Positions 1-8,850 of a stretch of DNA of 64,000 nt are shown here, in pieces (position 1 is the first letter of the stretch; the number at the start of each line of letters is the position of its first letter). Below the pieces are notes generated by a model that searched no databases, had not been told where the DNA came from, and saw only the letters and a program-made list of their open reading frames with translations. The stretch is from CBDANW01 sp965197825 (GTDB taxonomy: Bacteria; Acidobacteriota; Vicinamibacteria; Marinacidobacterales; DATDRI01), in contig CBDANW010000003.1 of NCBI GenBank assembly GCA_965197825.1, positions 1,674,001 through 1,738,000 of the forward strand, read 5' to 3'. Both the position numbers and the translations under genes were made by a program.

Positions 1-1062
1 CGGTATGACGAGCTGACCGAAGGGGGCTCCGGCCGCGGTAGAGATGCTCTCGTTCATGAGCGTACCGCCCATGTCGTTCACTCCCGCGGACAGAAGGACT
101 CGACTCATGTCCAGTCCTTCCTTGACCCACGAGACCTGCAGATTCGGAATCCAGTTATTCAGGAAGATGCGTGACACCGCATGCATCCGGATCACCTCGT
201 CGCGCGTCGCCCCCTGTCTGACGCCGGGAACGGTTTGGTGCGCGTACATCGGCGCTTCGGTATGGACGAAGCTCAAGGGAACGAACTCCGTGAAACCACC
301 GCTGGTCTTTTGAATGTCGCGCAGCAACGCCAGGTGACGCGCCTTGTGGAGATCGCTTTCCACATGCCCGTACATGATGGTCGATGTTGTGGGTATTCCG
401 AGCTCATGAGCGCCCGTGATCACTTCGACCCATCCCTCGACCCGAATGCGCCCCGGCGAGATACGGTCGCGCATTTCCTGGTCCAGAATCTCCGCCGACG
501 TGCCCGGCAGGCTTCCCACGCCCGCTTCCTTGAGCTCTCTCAAGTACTCCTGGATCGACATCCGAGAGCGTACCGAGCCGTACAAGACCTCCTCGGGCGA
601 AAACCCGTGAATGTGTATCTCGGGCAGGGCTTCCTTGATCGCACGCGTGAGCCTTATATAAAGGTCTCCCTCCATTTGAGGCGGGAGACCGGCCTGGATG
701 CAGACCTCGGTCGCTCCCAGCTCCCACGCCTCCTTCGCTCGCCGCACGATCTCTTCGGTGGGAAGCAAGTAGCCTTCTTCCATGCGGTAGTCGCGGCTGA
801 AGGCACAAAACCCGCAGCGCTTGATGCACACGTTGGTGAAATTGATGTTGCGGTTGACCACGTAGGTCACGCGATCGCCGACCGCTCGCCGGCGAAGCTC
901 ATCCGCCGTTTTGACCGTGGCGGTCAGGTCACGCGCCGTCGCTTGGAACAGCAGGAGACTGTCTTCGACGGTAAGGTCCGCGCCATCCAGCGCCTTGCTC
1001 AGCACGCGAGCGACGTCGATCGAGATGTCGCCGAGGAGGGCTTCTAGGGAGAACTCATGCAT
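1..1062 (-). CDS. cofH: FO synthase subunit 2 (CofH), partial
   Basis: Radical SAM enzyme that condenses a tyrosine-derived moiety with the diaminouracil precursor in synthesis of FO, the chromophore of coenzyme F420. The reading frame starts at ATG 1062 and stays open to the window edge (354 codons; the family is about 370-390), so the C-terminus lies outside. The cluster motif CIKRCGFC (CxxxCxxC) follows VNRNINFTNV at about residue 70, as expected for CofH, and the family-typical GVNDMGG stretch is near the edge. The start overlaps the end of cofG by 8 bp, so the two subunits are translationally coupled. Identity is firm from the motif and the neighbour; only the missing end is unknown. Confidence 0.93.
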   Translation of the reverse strand, partial: MHEFSLEALLGDISIDVARVLSKALDGADLTVEDSLLLFQATARDLTATVKTADELRRRAVGDRVTYVVNRNINFTNVCIKRCGFCAFSRDYRMEEGYLLPTEEIVRRAKEAWELGATEVCIQAGLPPQMEGDLYIRLTRAIKEALPEIHIHGFSPEEVLYGSVRSRMSIQEYLRELKEAGVGSLPGTSAEILDQEMRDRISPGRIRVEGWVEVITGAHELGIPTTSTIMYGHVESDLHKARHLALLRDIQKTSGGFTEFVPLSFVHTEAPMYAHQTVPGVRQGATRDEVIRMHAVSRIFLNNWIPNLQVSWVKEGLDMSRVLLSAGVNDMGGTLMNESISTAAGAPFGQLVIP

Positions 1063-2287
1063 AGCGTTCGATGCCGCCTTTCACGTACCCGTCCGCGTCC
1101 GCCTGCTCGAGAATCGGCCCGCTTAGCGCCATGGGTATCAATCGACCGCCGTCGGTGACGAGCTCTGGATAGATGGGCAACCGTGGTTTCAGCTCAAATC
1201 CGAGTGCTTCGGTCCGCGCACGGAGAGCACTAAGATGAGGCCACGGAGCCTCCGGATTCACATAGTCGATGGTAACGGGAGAGACGCCACCCCAGTCGTT
1301 GATACCGGCTCCCAGGAAGACCGGGTAGTTCTCTTCATTGAGATTGGGCGGCACCTGAATGTTGGCTCGCTCTCCAAGAATCAAACGAGCGACCGCCACC
1401 GTCCAACACATCTCGCCCGTCGAGGCGTCGGCGTGGAACCGCATGGCGGTATCGGGCTTCGCACGGAAGTTTTGGATGATGACTTCCTGTATGTGACCGT
1501 AGCGGTCGTTGAGATCTCTGATCGCGAGGAGTGAGTCGATCCTCTCCTCACGGCTCTCGCCGATTCCAACGAGAAGCCCGGTGGTGAAGGCAACGCGCTC
1601 GCGACCGGCGAGTTCCAGCGCTCGGATGCGGGCCCGCGGCCACTTGCTCGGCGCGTCGTGATGGGGCGCCCCTGGCTCAGCGAGCCGCGGGCTCACGTTC
1701 TCGAGCATGATGCCCATGGAGGCGCTGACCGGACGAAGCGCAACCAGCTCGCGCCGACTCATCGTGCCGGGATTGAGGTGAGGCAGCAAACCGACCTCGC
1801 GCAGCACGCGTGATGCCGCGTCACGTAAGTAGTGAAGCGTGCTCCGGTAACCGGACGCACGCAACCAGTTCTTTGCTTCGACGTAGCGCAGCTCAGGCCG
1901 CTCGCCGAGAGTGAAGAGTGCCTCGGTGCAACCGACCCTCTTCCCCGCCTTCGCCACCGCCACGACTTCGTCGAGCGTCAGGTAGAGCGAGTCGGTCTCC
2001 GAGGGCGACTGGCGAAAGGTGCAGTATCCACAGAAGTCGCGGCACAATCGCGTGAGCGGGATGAATACCTTTGGAGAAAAGGTGATGGTTCTCCCCTTAC
2101 CCCGGTCACGCAGCCGGGAAGCCGCACGGCAAAGTGACGGAAGCGAGGCACCATCGCACGAGGCGAACCGGTACGCGGCTTCGCGCGAGAGGATCTCTCC
2201 GTCCAAGGCCGTTGCGATCACGCCCGCGAGGGACGGCGACACGCTTTCCTTCCGGCGGCCACGGCCGGCCGACGTCGACACGATCAT
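1055..2287 (-). CDS. cofG: FO synthase subunit 1 (CofG)
   Basis: 7,8-didemethyl-8-hydroxy-5-deazariboflavin synthase subunit, the radical SAM partner of CofH in F420 biosynthesis. The iron-sulfur motif CRDFCGYC (CxxxCxxC) follows ITFSPKVFIPLTRL; later stretches such as LNPGTMSR, IQVPPNLN and GINDWGGVSP are typical of CofG. I place the start at ATG 2287 (MIVSTSAG), giving 410 codons; an upstream in-frame start at 2386 would add 33 residues unlike the family and run into the divergent promoter region. It is the first gene of a two-gene cofG-cofH operon. Separate genes, rather than one fused fbiC, suggest a non-actinobacterial arrangement. Confidence 0.93.
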   Translation of the reverse strand: MIVSTSAGRGRRKESVSPSLAGVIATALDGEILSREAAYRFASCDGASLPSLCRAASRLRDRGKGRTITFSPKVFIPLTRLCRDFCGYCTFRQSPSETDSLYLTLDEVVAVAKAGKRVGCTEALFTLGERPELRYVEAKNWLRASGYRSTLHYLRDAASRVLREVGLLPHLNPGTMSRRELVALRPVSASMGIMLENVSPRLAEPGAPHHDAPSKWPRARIRALELAGRERVAFTTGLLVGIGESREERIDSLLAIRDLNDRYGHIQEVIIQNFRAKPDTAMRFHADASTGEMCWTVAVARLILGERANIQVPPNLNEENYPVFLGAGINDWGGVSPVTIDYVNPEAPWPHLSALRARTEALGFELKPRLPIYPELVTDGGRLIPMALSGPILEQADADGYVKGGIERYA

Positions 2288-2412
2288 GCGGGGACAATAA
2301 CCAAATCGGGCCCGGGCGGCAAACTCGGAGAGGCGTCCGGACGCGAGGTGCGCTTGCGCCCGGTGGTAGACTAGGAGCCCGCCCAAGCGGAGGGAGCGGA
2401 AGGAGACCCCTC

Positions 2413-3201
2413 ATGTCCGAGATGAAGCAATACCCCCAAGGCACTTTCTGTTGGGTCGAGCTGGCTACGAGCGATGCAAAGGCCGCCAAGGCTTTCTACG
2501 GCGAGCTTCTGGAATGGAACGTCGATGATGTGCCGGTCAGCGGCGACATGATCTACAGCATGTTGAAATACAAGGGCAAGGAGGTCGCCGGACTATTCGA
2601 GATCACCGCGGAGATGAAGTCGTAAGGCATTCCACCTCACTGGTTGTCCTATGTTTCCGTTGCGAGCGCCGACGAAACCGCCACCAAGGCGAAGTCCCTC
2701 GGCGGCAAGGTGATGAGAGATCCGTTCAATGTCATGGACGTCGGGCGGATGGCAGTCATCCACGATCCAACCCAAGCGGTGTTCGCCCTTTGGGAACCGA
2801 AGACGCACCAGGGCGCGGCGCTGGTCAACGAGGCCGGAGCGTTTTGCTGGAACGAGCTCCTCACGACGGATACCGCCGCGGCCGAGAAGTTCTACACCGG
2901 GCTCTTCGGCTGGACCGCCGACACCGCGCAGATCGGGCCGACGCCCTCTACGACCTTCAAGAACGGCGAGCGCCTGGCAGCCGGCATGTTGACGATCACG
3001 AAAGAAATGGGCGACATGCCGCCGAACTGGATGGTGTACTTCTCGGTGGAGGATTGCGATCGGTCGACGGAGCGGGCAAAAAAGATGGGCGCCACCATCG
3101 TGGCACCGCCGATGGACATTCCCGAGATCGGGCGGATGGCGGCGATCCTCGATCCGCAGAACGCGGCCTTCTCCGTGATCAAGCTGCTGAATCCCCAGTA
3201 G
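2413..3201 (+). pseudogene. VOC (glyoxalase) family protein with two VOC domains, broken by an in-frame TAA
   Basis: A two-domain vicinal-oxygen-chelate protein of about 262 codons. The first domain begins GTFCWVELATSD and the second GAFCWNELLTTD, the usual tandem layout of Cfp30B-like proteins, whose substrate is generally unknown. The frame starts at ATG 2413 behind a good GGAAGGAG site but meets TAA at 2623-2625, between EMKS and GIPPHW. The same frame continues intact to 3201, so a single substitution (for example CAA to TAA) explains it. Either the gene is inactive, or two separate polypeptides are made, or the base is a sequencing error. It is divergent from cofG. Confidence 0.8.
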
Positions 3202-3212
3202 ATTTTCTAGGA

Positions 3213-5432
3213 TCACCCTCTGGCCTTGAGCTCGCGGCGGCGCTTGTGCAGCGTCCATTCGGTGTAGCCGTTCGGCTGCTCGCGGCCTTTGAACACTAGA
3301 TCCAACGCGGCCTGAAACTCGATGCTGGAGTTGAAGTCGGACGCCATCGGACGGTAGGCCGGATCGTCGGTATTCTGCCGGTCGACCACCAGCGCCATCC
3401 GCTGGAACGTCTCCACCACTTGTTCGCGGCTGACGATCCCGTGGTGCAACCAGTTGGCGATGTGCTGGCTGGAGATGCGCAAGGTCGCGCGGTCCTCCAT
3501 CAGTCCCACGTCTTTGATGTCCGGTACTTTGGAGCATCCCACACCCAAGCCCACCCAGCGCACCACGTAGCCGAGGATTCCCTGCGCGTTGTTATCTAGC
3601 TCGTCCTTAATCTCCTGCGCGCTCAAACTGCGACTCCCGAACAGCGGGAGGGTCAAGATGTCCTCGAGGTTCGCCCTCTCGCGCTGCGCCAGTTCCGTCT
3701 GACGGTCCGGCACATTCACGCGATGGTAGTGCATGGCGTGCAGAGTGGCGGCAGTCGGTGCAGGCACCCAAGCCGTGTTGGCGCCGGCCTTCGGATGACC
3801 GATCTTGATCTCGACCATGTCCCGCATCTTGTCGGGCATCGTCCACATGCCCTTGCCGATCTGAGCCTGGCCCCTTAGGCCGCACTCCAGCCCGACATCC
3901 ACGTTCCAATCCTCGTAGGCGAGGAGCCAAGGGGTGTTCTTCATCTCCAACTTGGGGATGACGGCGCCCGCCTCCATGTCGGTGTGGATCTCGTCGCCGG
4001 TACGATCCAGAAATCCGGTATTGATGAAGATCGTGCGCTCGCATGCGGCACGGATGCACTCTTTGAGGTTGAGCGTGGTCCGCCGCTCTTCGTCCATGAT
4101 GCCTATCTTGATGGTGTCCCGCTCGAGCCCAAGTGCGTCCTCGACCCGCTCGAACAGCTCCACCGTCGCCCGGACCTCGTCGGGACCGTGCAACTTGGGC
4201 TTCACGATGTAGATGCTACCGGCGCGGCTATTGCGGATTCGCCCCCCCCGTCCTTTGATGTCGTGGATGGCGGCGAGACAGCTGACCATGGCATCGAGGA
4301 AACCCTCCGGTATCTCTTTGCCATCGGCAGTGGTGACTGCGTCGGTGTACATATGCAGACCCACATTGCGGATGAGCAGCAGGCTCCGCCCGGGTAGATT
4401 TAGCGAACCGCCCTCGGGATCCGTGTAGGTGCGATCGGGGTTGAGCTTGCGAGTGAGCTGGCGATCGCTCTTGCTGAAGGTGGCCTCCAGCGTGCCCAGC
4501 ATGATCCCCAACCAGTTACGATACGCGCGGGTCTTGTCCTCGGCGTCCACCGCGGAGATCGCGTCCTCTAGATCCTCGATGGTGGTGACAGCCGCTTCAA
4601 GCATCACGTCTTTGATACCCGCCGGGTGCTCCTTGCCGATGGGGTGCTCGCAGTCAATCTGGAGCTCAACGTGCAGCCCGTTGTTCTCCACCAGCACGCA
4701 GGCGAGCCGCCCTTCTTCCTCACGGTAACCGGCGAAACGCGGGGGATCGGTCGGTGCCACTTCTTGCCCGCTCGCGAGCACGGCGTTGAGCGTTTTGCGT
4801 CCGTTCTGCTCACCCAGGCGATACTCGGTGACTTCGCGGTGGCTCCCGCTCGCTAACGGGATGACCTCGTCAAGGAAGGCCGCAACGTGTTCGATGACCC
4901 GTGCCCCGCGCCGTGGGTTGTAGCGATCGCCCTTCTCGGCACCCTCGACCTCGGGGATCACGTCCGTGCCGTAGAGTGCATCGAAAAGGCTGCCCCAGCG
5001 CGCGTTGGCTGCGTTCAGTGCGTAACGGGCGTTGTCCAACGGAACGACTAGCTGCGGTCCGGGCACCGACGCGATCTCTGGGTCGACGCGGCGCACCTCG
5101 ATCTCGAAGGATGGACCTTCCGAAACCAGGTATCCGATGTCCTGAAGGAAGCGCCGGTATTGCTGGTGATCGTGTGGTTGTCCGCGCCGTTCCAGATGCC
5201 ACGCATCAATCTGCGCTTGGAACGCGGCGCGCTGTTCCAACAGCCGACGGTTCTTGGGCGCGAGATCCCGCACGATGCCTTCGAGCGACGCCCAGAATCC
5301 ATCCGCATCCACACCCGTGCCGGGCGCGATTTCGTTTTTCACCAGCTCGTAGAGAGGCTGCGCGACGAGAAGCTCGCCGATCGCCACATATTGGCTCGTG
5401 CTAGGCGCTCGCTCCGGGATCCCCTTTGTCAT
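3213..5432 (-). CDS. glcB: Malate synthase G
   Basis: Condenses glyoxylate with acetyl-CoA to malate (glyoxylate shunt; glycolate use). The 739-residue length matches the single-chain type G enzyme (about 720-730) and not the shorter type A. Family segments are visible: an N-terminal helical part with WGSLFDALYGTD, then NRTG-region equivalents IFINTGFLDRTGDEIHT, KLHGPDEV, and a C-terminal DCSK-type segment GCSKVPDIKDVGLMEDRATL. The catalytic-domain sequence GIMDEERRTTLNL is intact. No isocitrate lyase is visible nearby. It ends 12 bp from the end of the convergent VOC gene. I have high confidence in the function; the start at 5432 fits the family length. Confidence 0.95.
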   Translation of the reverse strand: MTKGIPERAPSTSQYVAIGELLVAQPLYELVKNEIAPGTGVDADGFWASLEGIVRDLAPKNRRLLEQRAAFQAQIDAWHLERRGQPHDHQQYRRFLQDIGYLVSEGPSFEIEVRRVDPEIASVPGPQLVVPLDNARYALNAANARWGSLFDALYGTDVIPEVEGAEKGDRYNPRRGARVIEHVAAFLDEVIPLASGSHREVTEYRLGEQNGRKTLNAVLASGQEVAPTDPPRFAGYREEEGRLACVLVENNGLHVELQIDCEHPIGKEHPAGIKDVMLEAAVTTIEDLEDAISAVDAEDKTRAYRNWLGIMLGTLEATFSKSDRQLTRKLNPDRTYTDPEGGSLNLPGRSLLLIRNVGLHMYTDAVTTADGKEIPEGFLDAMVSCLAAIHDIKGRGGRIRNSRAGSIYIVKPKLHGPDEVRATVELFERVEDALGLERDTIKIGIMDEERRTTLNLKECIRAACERTIFINTGFLDRTGDEIHTDMEAGAVIPKLEMKNTPWLLAYEDWNVDVGLECGLRGQAQIGKGMWTMPDKMRDMVEIKIGHPKAGANTAWVPAPTAATLHAMHYHRVNVPDRQTELAQRERANLEDILTLPLFGSRSLSAQEIKDELDNNAQGILGYVVRWVGLGVGCSKVPDIKDVGLMEDRATLRISSQHIANWLHHGIVSREQVVETFQRMALVVDRQNTDDPAYRPMASDFNSSIEFQAALDLVFKGREQPNGYTEWTLHKRRRELKARG

Positions 5433-5540
5433 CTCTTCCTTCTTTGCGGCACGGCCGCGCCAAAGCCTATCACGCTCGGCGGTGTAGGATTCGATTTCTA
5501 TTCAGGCTGGGGGGACTCGATCCGTCACCTCCTGCACTGT

Positions 5541-5612
5541 ATGCTGGACCAGCTTTCCGACGAGCTGCACGCGCTCGATGCTTACTTATGTGCAGATGGT
5601 CCCGGAGGATAA
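5541..5612 (+). pseudogene. Possible YecA/UPF0149-like N-terminal remnant in an intergenic region
   Basis: The 316-bp gap between the divergent glcB and M48 protease genes holds only a 23-codon frame, MLDQLSDELHALDAYLCADG, ending at TAA. It resembles the N-terminus of UPF0149 (YecA-like) proteins, which read LDAYL before a conserved loop. I see no matching downstream part, so it may be a remnant or chance. The promoters for glcB and the protease must lie in this gap; I cannot point to convincing boxes. Confidence 0.25.
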
Positions 5613-5748
5613 TGGCGTCGTTACCACAAGATCGTCGGGGAATGGATGGCTTTCAAGAAGTGATCGGTACGCCATCCGGCTAGCCCCTCCCTACCGCGAC
5701 ACCCAATCCAACCTTGCGCCGATCCGGGCTTATGCGGAGAATGTGATC

Positions 5749-6591
5749 ATGAAGCGTGTTGCTCCGCCCGTGACCGCGGCGGGAGTCGCCTTCTTCCTAT
5801 TCGCCCTATTGACGACGACAAGTGGGCTCGCCGCGCAGCTATTCGGGTTGAGCGAGCGGCAGGAGATCGAGCTCGGACGCCAGGCGGCCGCCCAGGTCGA
5901 GCAACAGCTGCCAATTCTCGAGGACGAGCGGGTCGGAAGCTACATCGACGACCTCGGCCAGTTTCTCGTGGAGTACTCCGGGCGTACAAACATCGCCTAC
6001 CAATTCAAGGTCGTCGACTCCGACGACATCAATGCCTTCGCACTTCCAGGTGGCTTCATCTACGTGAATCGAGGGCTTATCGAGGAAGCGGACAACGAGA
6101 GCGAGCTCATTGGCGTGATGGCTCACGAGATCGGCCACGTGGTAGAGCGGCATAGCGTCGATCAGGTGAAGCGGGCCCAGCTCACTGGTCTCAGCCTCAG
6201 CGTGTTGGACATGTTCATCGGCGGAAAAGGGACCACCGGCGACATCGCCAACATCGCGGGCCAGCTCGTCGCTAGTGGCAGCTTCATGAAATTCAGCCGG
6301 GATGCCGAGCGCGAGGCCGATCGCGTCGGGGCGAGAAACGTCTACGATGCCGGCTGGATTCCCCGCGGCATGATCACGTTCTTCCAGAAACTCGACGCGC
6401 TACGGGAGAGCCGGCCGAACGCCATCGAGAACTTCTTTTCCTCGCACCCGAACCCAGATGAAAGGGCCCATAACATCTCCGAGCTTATCGCCTCCTTCCC
6501 TGCCGATTCCACGTTGCGGGAAGACAGCGAGAGATTCCACGAGATCCAGAGCCTACTCGAGAGCATTCCGCCTTCCCCAAAAACAAGGTAG
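5749..6591 (+). CDS. Secreted M48-family zinc metalloprotease
   Basis: A 280-residue exported protease of the M48 (BepA/YfgC-like) family, probably acting in periplasmic or outer-membrane protein quality control. The start at ATG 5749 (MKRVAPP) gives a signal peptide with a hydrophobic core and AQL cleavage region. The zinc motif HEIGH is followed by VVERHSVDQ, and the third ligand lies in the READRVGARNVYDAG segment. The family sequence NAFALPGGFIYVNRGL precedes the active site. The C-terminus FFSSHPNPDERAHNI is typical. Unlike BepA it has no TPR domain. It stands alone, followed by two damaged genes in the same direction. Confidence 0.9.
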   Translation: MKRVAPPVTAAGVAFFLFALLTTTSGLAAQLFGLSERQEIELGRQAAAQVEQQLPILEDERVGSYIDDLGQFLVEYSGRTNIAYQFKVVDSDDINAFALPGGFIYVNRGLIEEADNESELIGVMAHEIGHVVERHSVDQVKRAQLTGLSLSVLDMFIGGKGTTGDIANIAGQLVASGSFMKFSRDAEREADRVGARNVYDAGWIPRGMITFFQKLDALRESRPNAIENFFSSHPNPDERAHNISELIASFPADSTLREDSERFHEIQSLLESIPPSPKTR

Positions 6592-6775
6592 ATCGCGTAA
6601 GTTTTCCCCCACCTTCGGGTTTCCCCCCGACAGAAAATGCTCTGTTTGTGATTTGACGCACATTCGGCATTCCGGCGTCCGAGAGCTAAGGCACTGAACC
6701 GGTGGCCTTTTCGGCAAATCTCGCGTTCATCGGACATGGCAGGCTTCTTGCGTTGGTTGAAGAAGAGAGAGCACG

Positions 6776-7546
6776 ATGCGCAAGAAGCTACTGGTCGTCT
6801 TTTTTCTCTTGCTGGGTGTTTTCCCCAACACCGCAGCCGCGCAATGGGCCGATCCCAAATTGATCGCCGGCCAAGTCGGTTTCGGCATCGCGGCAAGCTT
6901 TTTCGGCAAGCTCCTCATCGCGCATGAGAGCCCCGGCGAAGCGCTCAAGGAAGCCTTGGTAGAAGGCTCCGCCTGGGGCATGGTGGCCCATTATCACGGG
7001 ACAGCATACCGAGCTCGCTCTGGTTGGTAAGGCCCTCGCACAGAAGTCCACGCTCATGGGGCATCGGTCCATCCGCGGCGAGCCTGTTTTCGACGAGAGC
7101 CTGTACTCTCACTGGGCGATCACGCATTCGTTCATCTGCTTCGAGTTCCGGGGAAGGCCGCGCGTGCAGATCGACGCGGTGAACGCCGGATTCTCCGCAT
7201 ACTACCTGCTAACAGATCCCTACGAGCTGGATCTCCGCCGGACCCTCTACGCCGGTAGCCTCGTTTTTCAAAACCCCACTCCCCCGCGATTGCAACGCGG
7301 CTTCTACGTCCCCGGAGTCATCTGGATCGACGGGACACGCCTAAGGAACAAGACCATCTTCGCTCACGAGCTCATCCACAGCCTCAGGCGGAGAGGGGCT
7401 CGACGTTCGCCGACTGGCACTACAAGGGCTTCCGCTTCAACCTCTTGGCTTTCGCCAACGGAGCCCCAGCTCTGTTGGAAGGCAGGCCCGATCACCGGAC
7501 TCGTCCCCACGAACGGGAAGCCAACCTCTACGCCGGCCGTAAATGA
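6776..7546 (+). pseudogene. Secreted protein with HELIH motif, interrupted by two frameshifts
   Basis: The frame beginning at ATG 6776 (MRKKLLVVFFLLLG) encodes a signal peptide and runs to about 6995 (GSAWGMVAH). The coding sense then moves to another frame (HTELALVGKALAQKS, MGHRSIRGEPVFDE) up to IFAHELIHSL at about 7380. It moves again into QAERGSTFADWHYKGFRF and EREANLYAGRK, stopping at 7546. Joined, it is about 255 residues. HELIH looks like a zinc-protease helix (HExxH), but I do not recognise the family. The neighbours on both sides are M48-like proteases, so a periplasmic peptidase-like role is a guess. Each frameshift could be a one-base indel, real or from sequencing. Confidence 0.65.
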
Positions 7547-7758
7547 GCGCTCCACAATCGCTGCCAGGAGCTCTCTTTCATTAGGCGGGCTGAGAGCTCA
7601 CCCGTCCACCGGAGCGGACAGTCGCTCCCAGCACCTGCGCGGGAACTCATTCTCGTATCTAGCTAGCTTTCTTGTCCGGCCAACCCGGAATGAGGTTTGC
7701 AACAGTAGAAGGAAAAAGGAGACCGCAGCCCCCGACCGATCACGAGATGGAGGACGTC

Positions 7759-8771
7759 ATGAAGAGAAGAATCAGCCTCCTCGCCCTTTCGACAGCTCTT
7801 GCTTGCGGAATCGCCACCGCTCCCGCTTCCGCTCGCGAAGACGAAAAGGTGAAGCTCGACGGCTACGCGGAGTGGCACCGCGACGGGGAGCCGGCTCTCT
7901 TCATCGTCGATGGCCAGCGCGTACACGTCCCCGAATCCGTGAAGTTCAAGGGCTCGGGCCACGCTTTCGACGTCCACGTGATCCCTCTCGGCTACGAAAT
8001 GCAAGTCAAAGGCATCCGCCTCGCCGACGGCAGCATCCTGGCTCATGAGCTCCGAGCCAAGCCGAACGGCATCGCGTTCATGGAGGGCACGCTTCGGCAA
8101 TCGTTCGACGACCTGGAAGCGCAGTTCCGTCGACGGGGCCACGTCTACATGTCCGACAGCCACTACGGAGAGCTGTGGGAGAGCGGTGAAGAGGTCGAGC
8201 GAGTGCGAACCATCGCCTCTCGTCTGGCTCCTCCGTATATGGATCCCGCAGAACTTCGCGTTTACGTGATCGACAACCGGGAATGGAACGCCATGGCGGT
8301 GCCCAATGGATCCATCTACGTGTTCCGCGGGCTCCTCGACGACATGGACGACGACGAGGTCGCCATCGTTCTGGGCCACGAGCTGGCCCATGTAAGCCAC
8401 GAGCACTCCCGACGGCAACTCAAACGTAATCTCATCTTCTCCGCAATCTCGACTGGCGCCTTCGTCGCGGCGGATCAGATCGACACGACGCGGCACGCAT
8501 CGCTGTCCAGGGCGCTTCCATGGCCGGCACGTTGGCCTGGACGAACGGCTACGGAAGGTCGCGCGAGGATCAGGCCGACCGAGTCGGATTGCGCTATGCC
8601 TACGAAGCCGGCTACGACGTACGGAAGGGACCGGGACTGTGGAAGCGCTTCGAGGAGAAATACGGGGGGCTCCCCAAGGCAGTGAACTTCTTTCTGGGTA
8701 ACCACTCGGTCGCCGCAGATCGCGCGGCCAACCTGGAAAAGGAGCTGGCGAGAAACTACTCGGCCGACTAG
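7759..8771 (+). pseudogene. M48-like secreted metalloprotease with one frameshift
   Basis: Starts at ATG 7759 (MKRRISLLALSTALACG) with a signal peptide ending near ASA. An N-terminal beta-rich region (about 130 residues) has no clear match. A peptidase domain follows, with AVPNGSIYVFRGLLDDMDDDE and the zinc motif HELAHVSHEHSRRQ. After about 8485 the protein sense jumps to a different frame, which reads AVQGASMAGTLAWTNGYGRSREDQADRVGLRYAYEAGYD, the segment with the third zinc ligand, and ends LARNYSAD at 8771. The lesion lies between 8485 and 8515. If repaired the protein would be about 337 residues. It is distantly similar to the intact protease at 5749-6591. Confidence 0.75.
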
Positions 8772-8850
8772 TTCTATCAGCTTCCAGTGTCGCCAATATC
8801 GGTTTCGGGACCCGGTTGTTCGCCCACGACCCCGAACCAGAAAAAAAGCT

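Noticed and set aside
181..1047. A 288-codon open frame on the plus strand
   Set aside because: It is the antisense of cofH; the minus strand encodes CIKRCGFC and other radical SAM features, while the plus frame resembles nothing.
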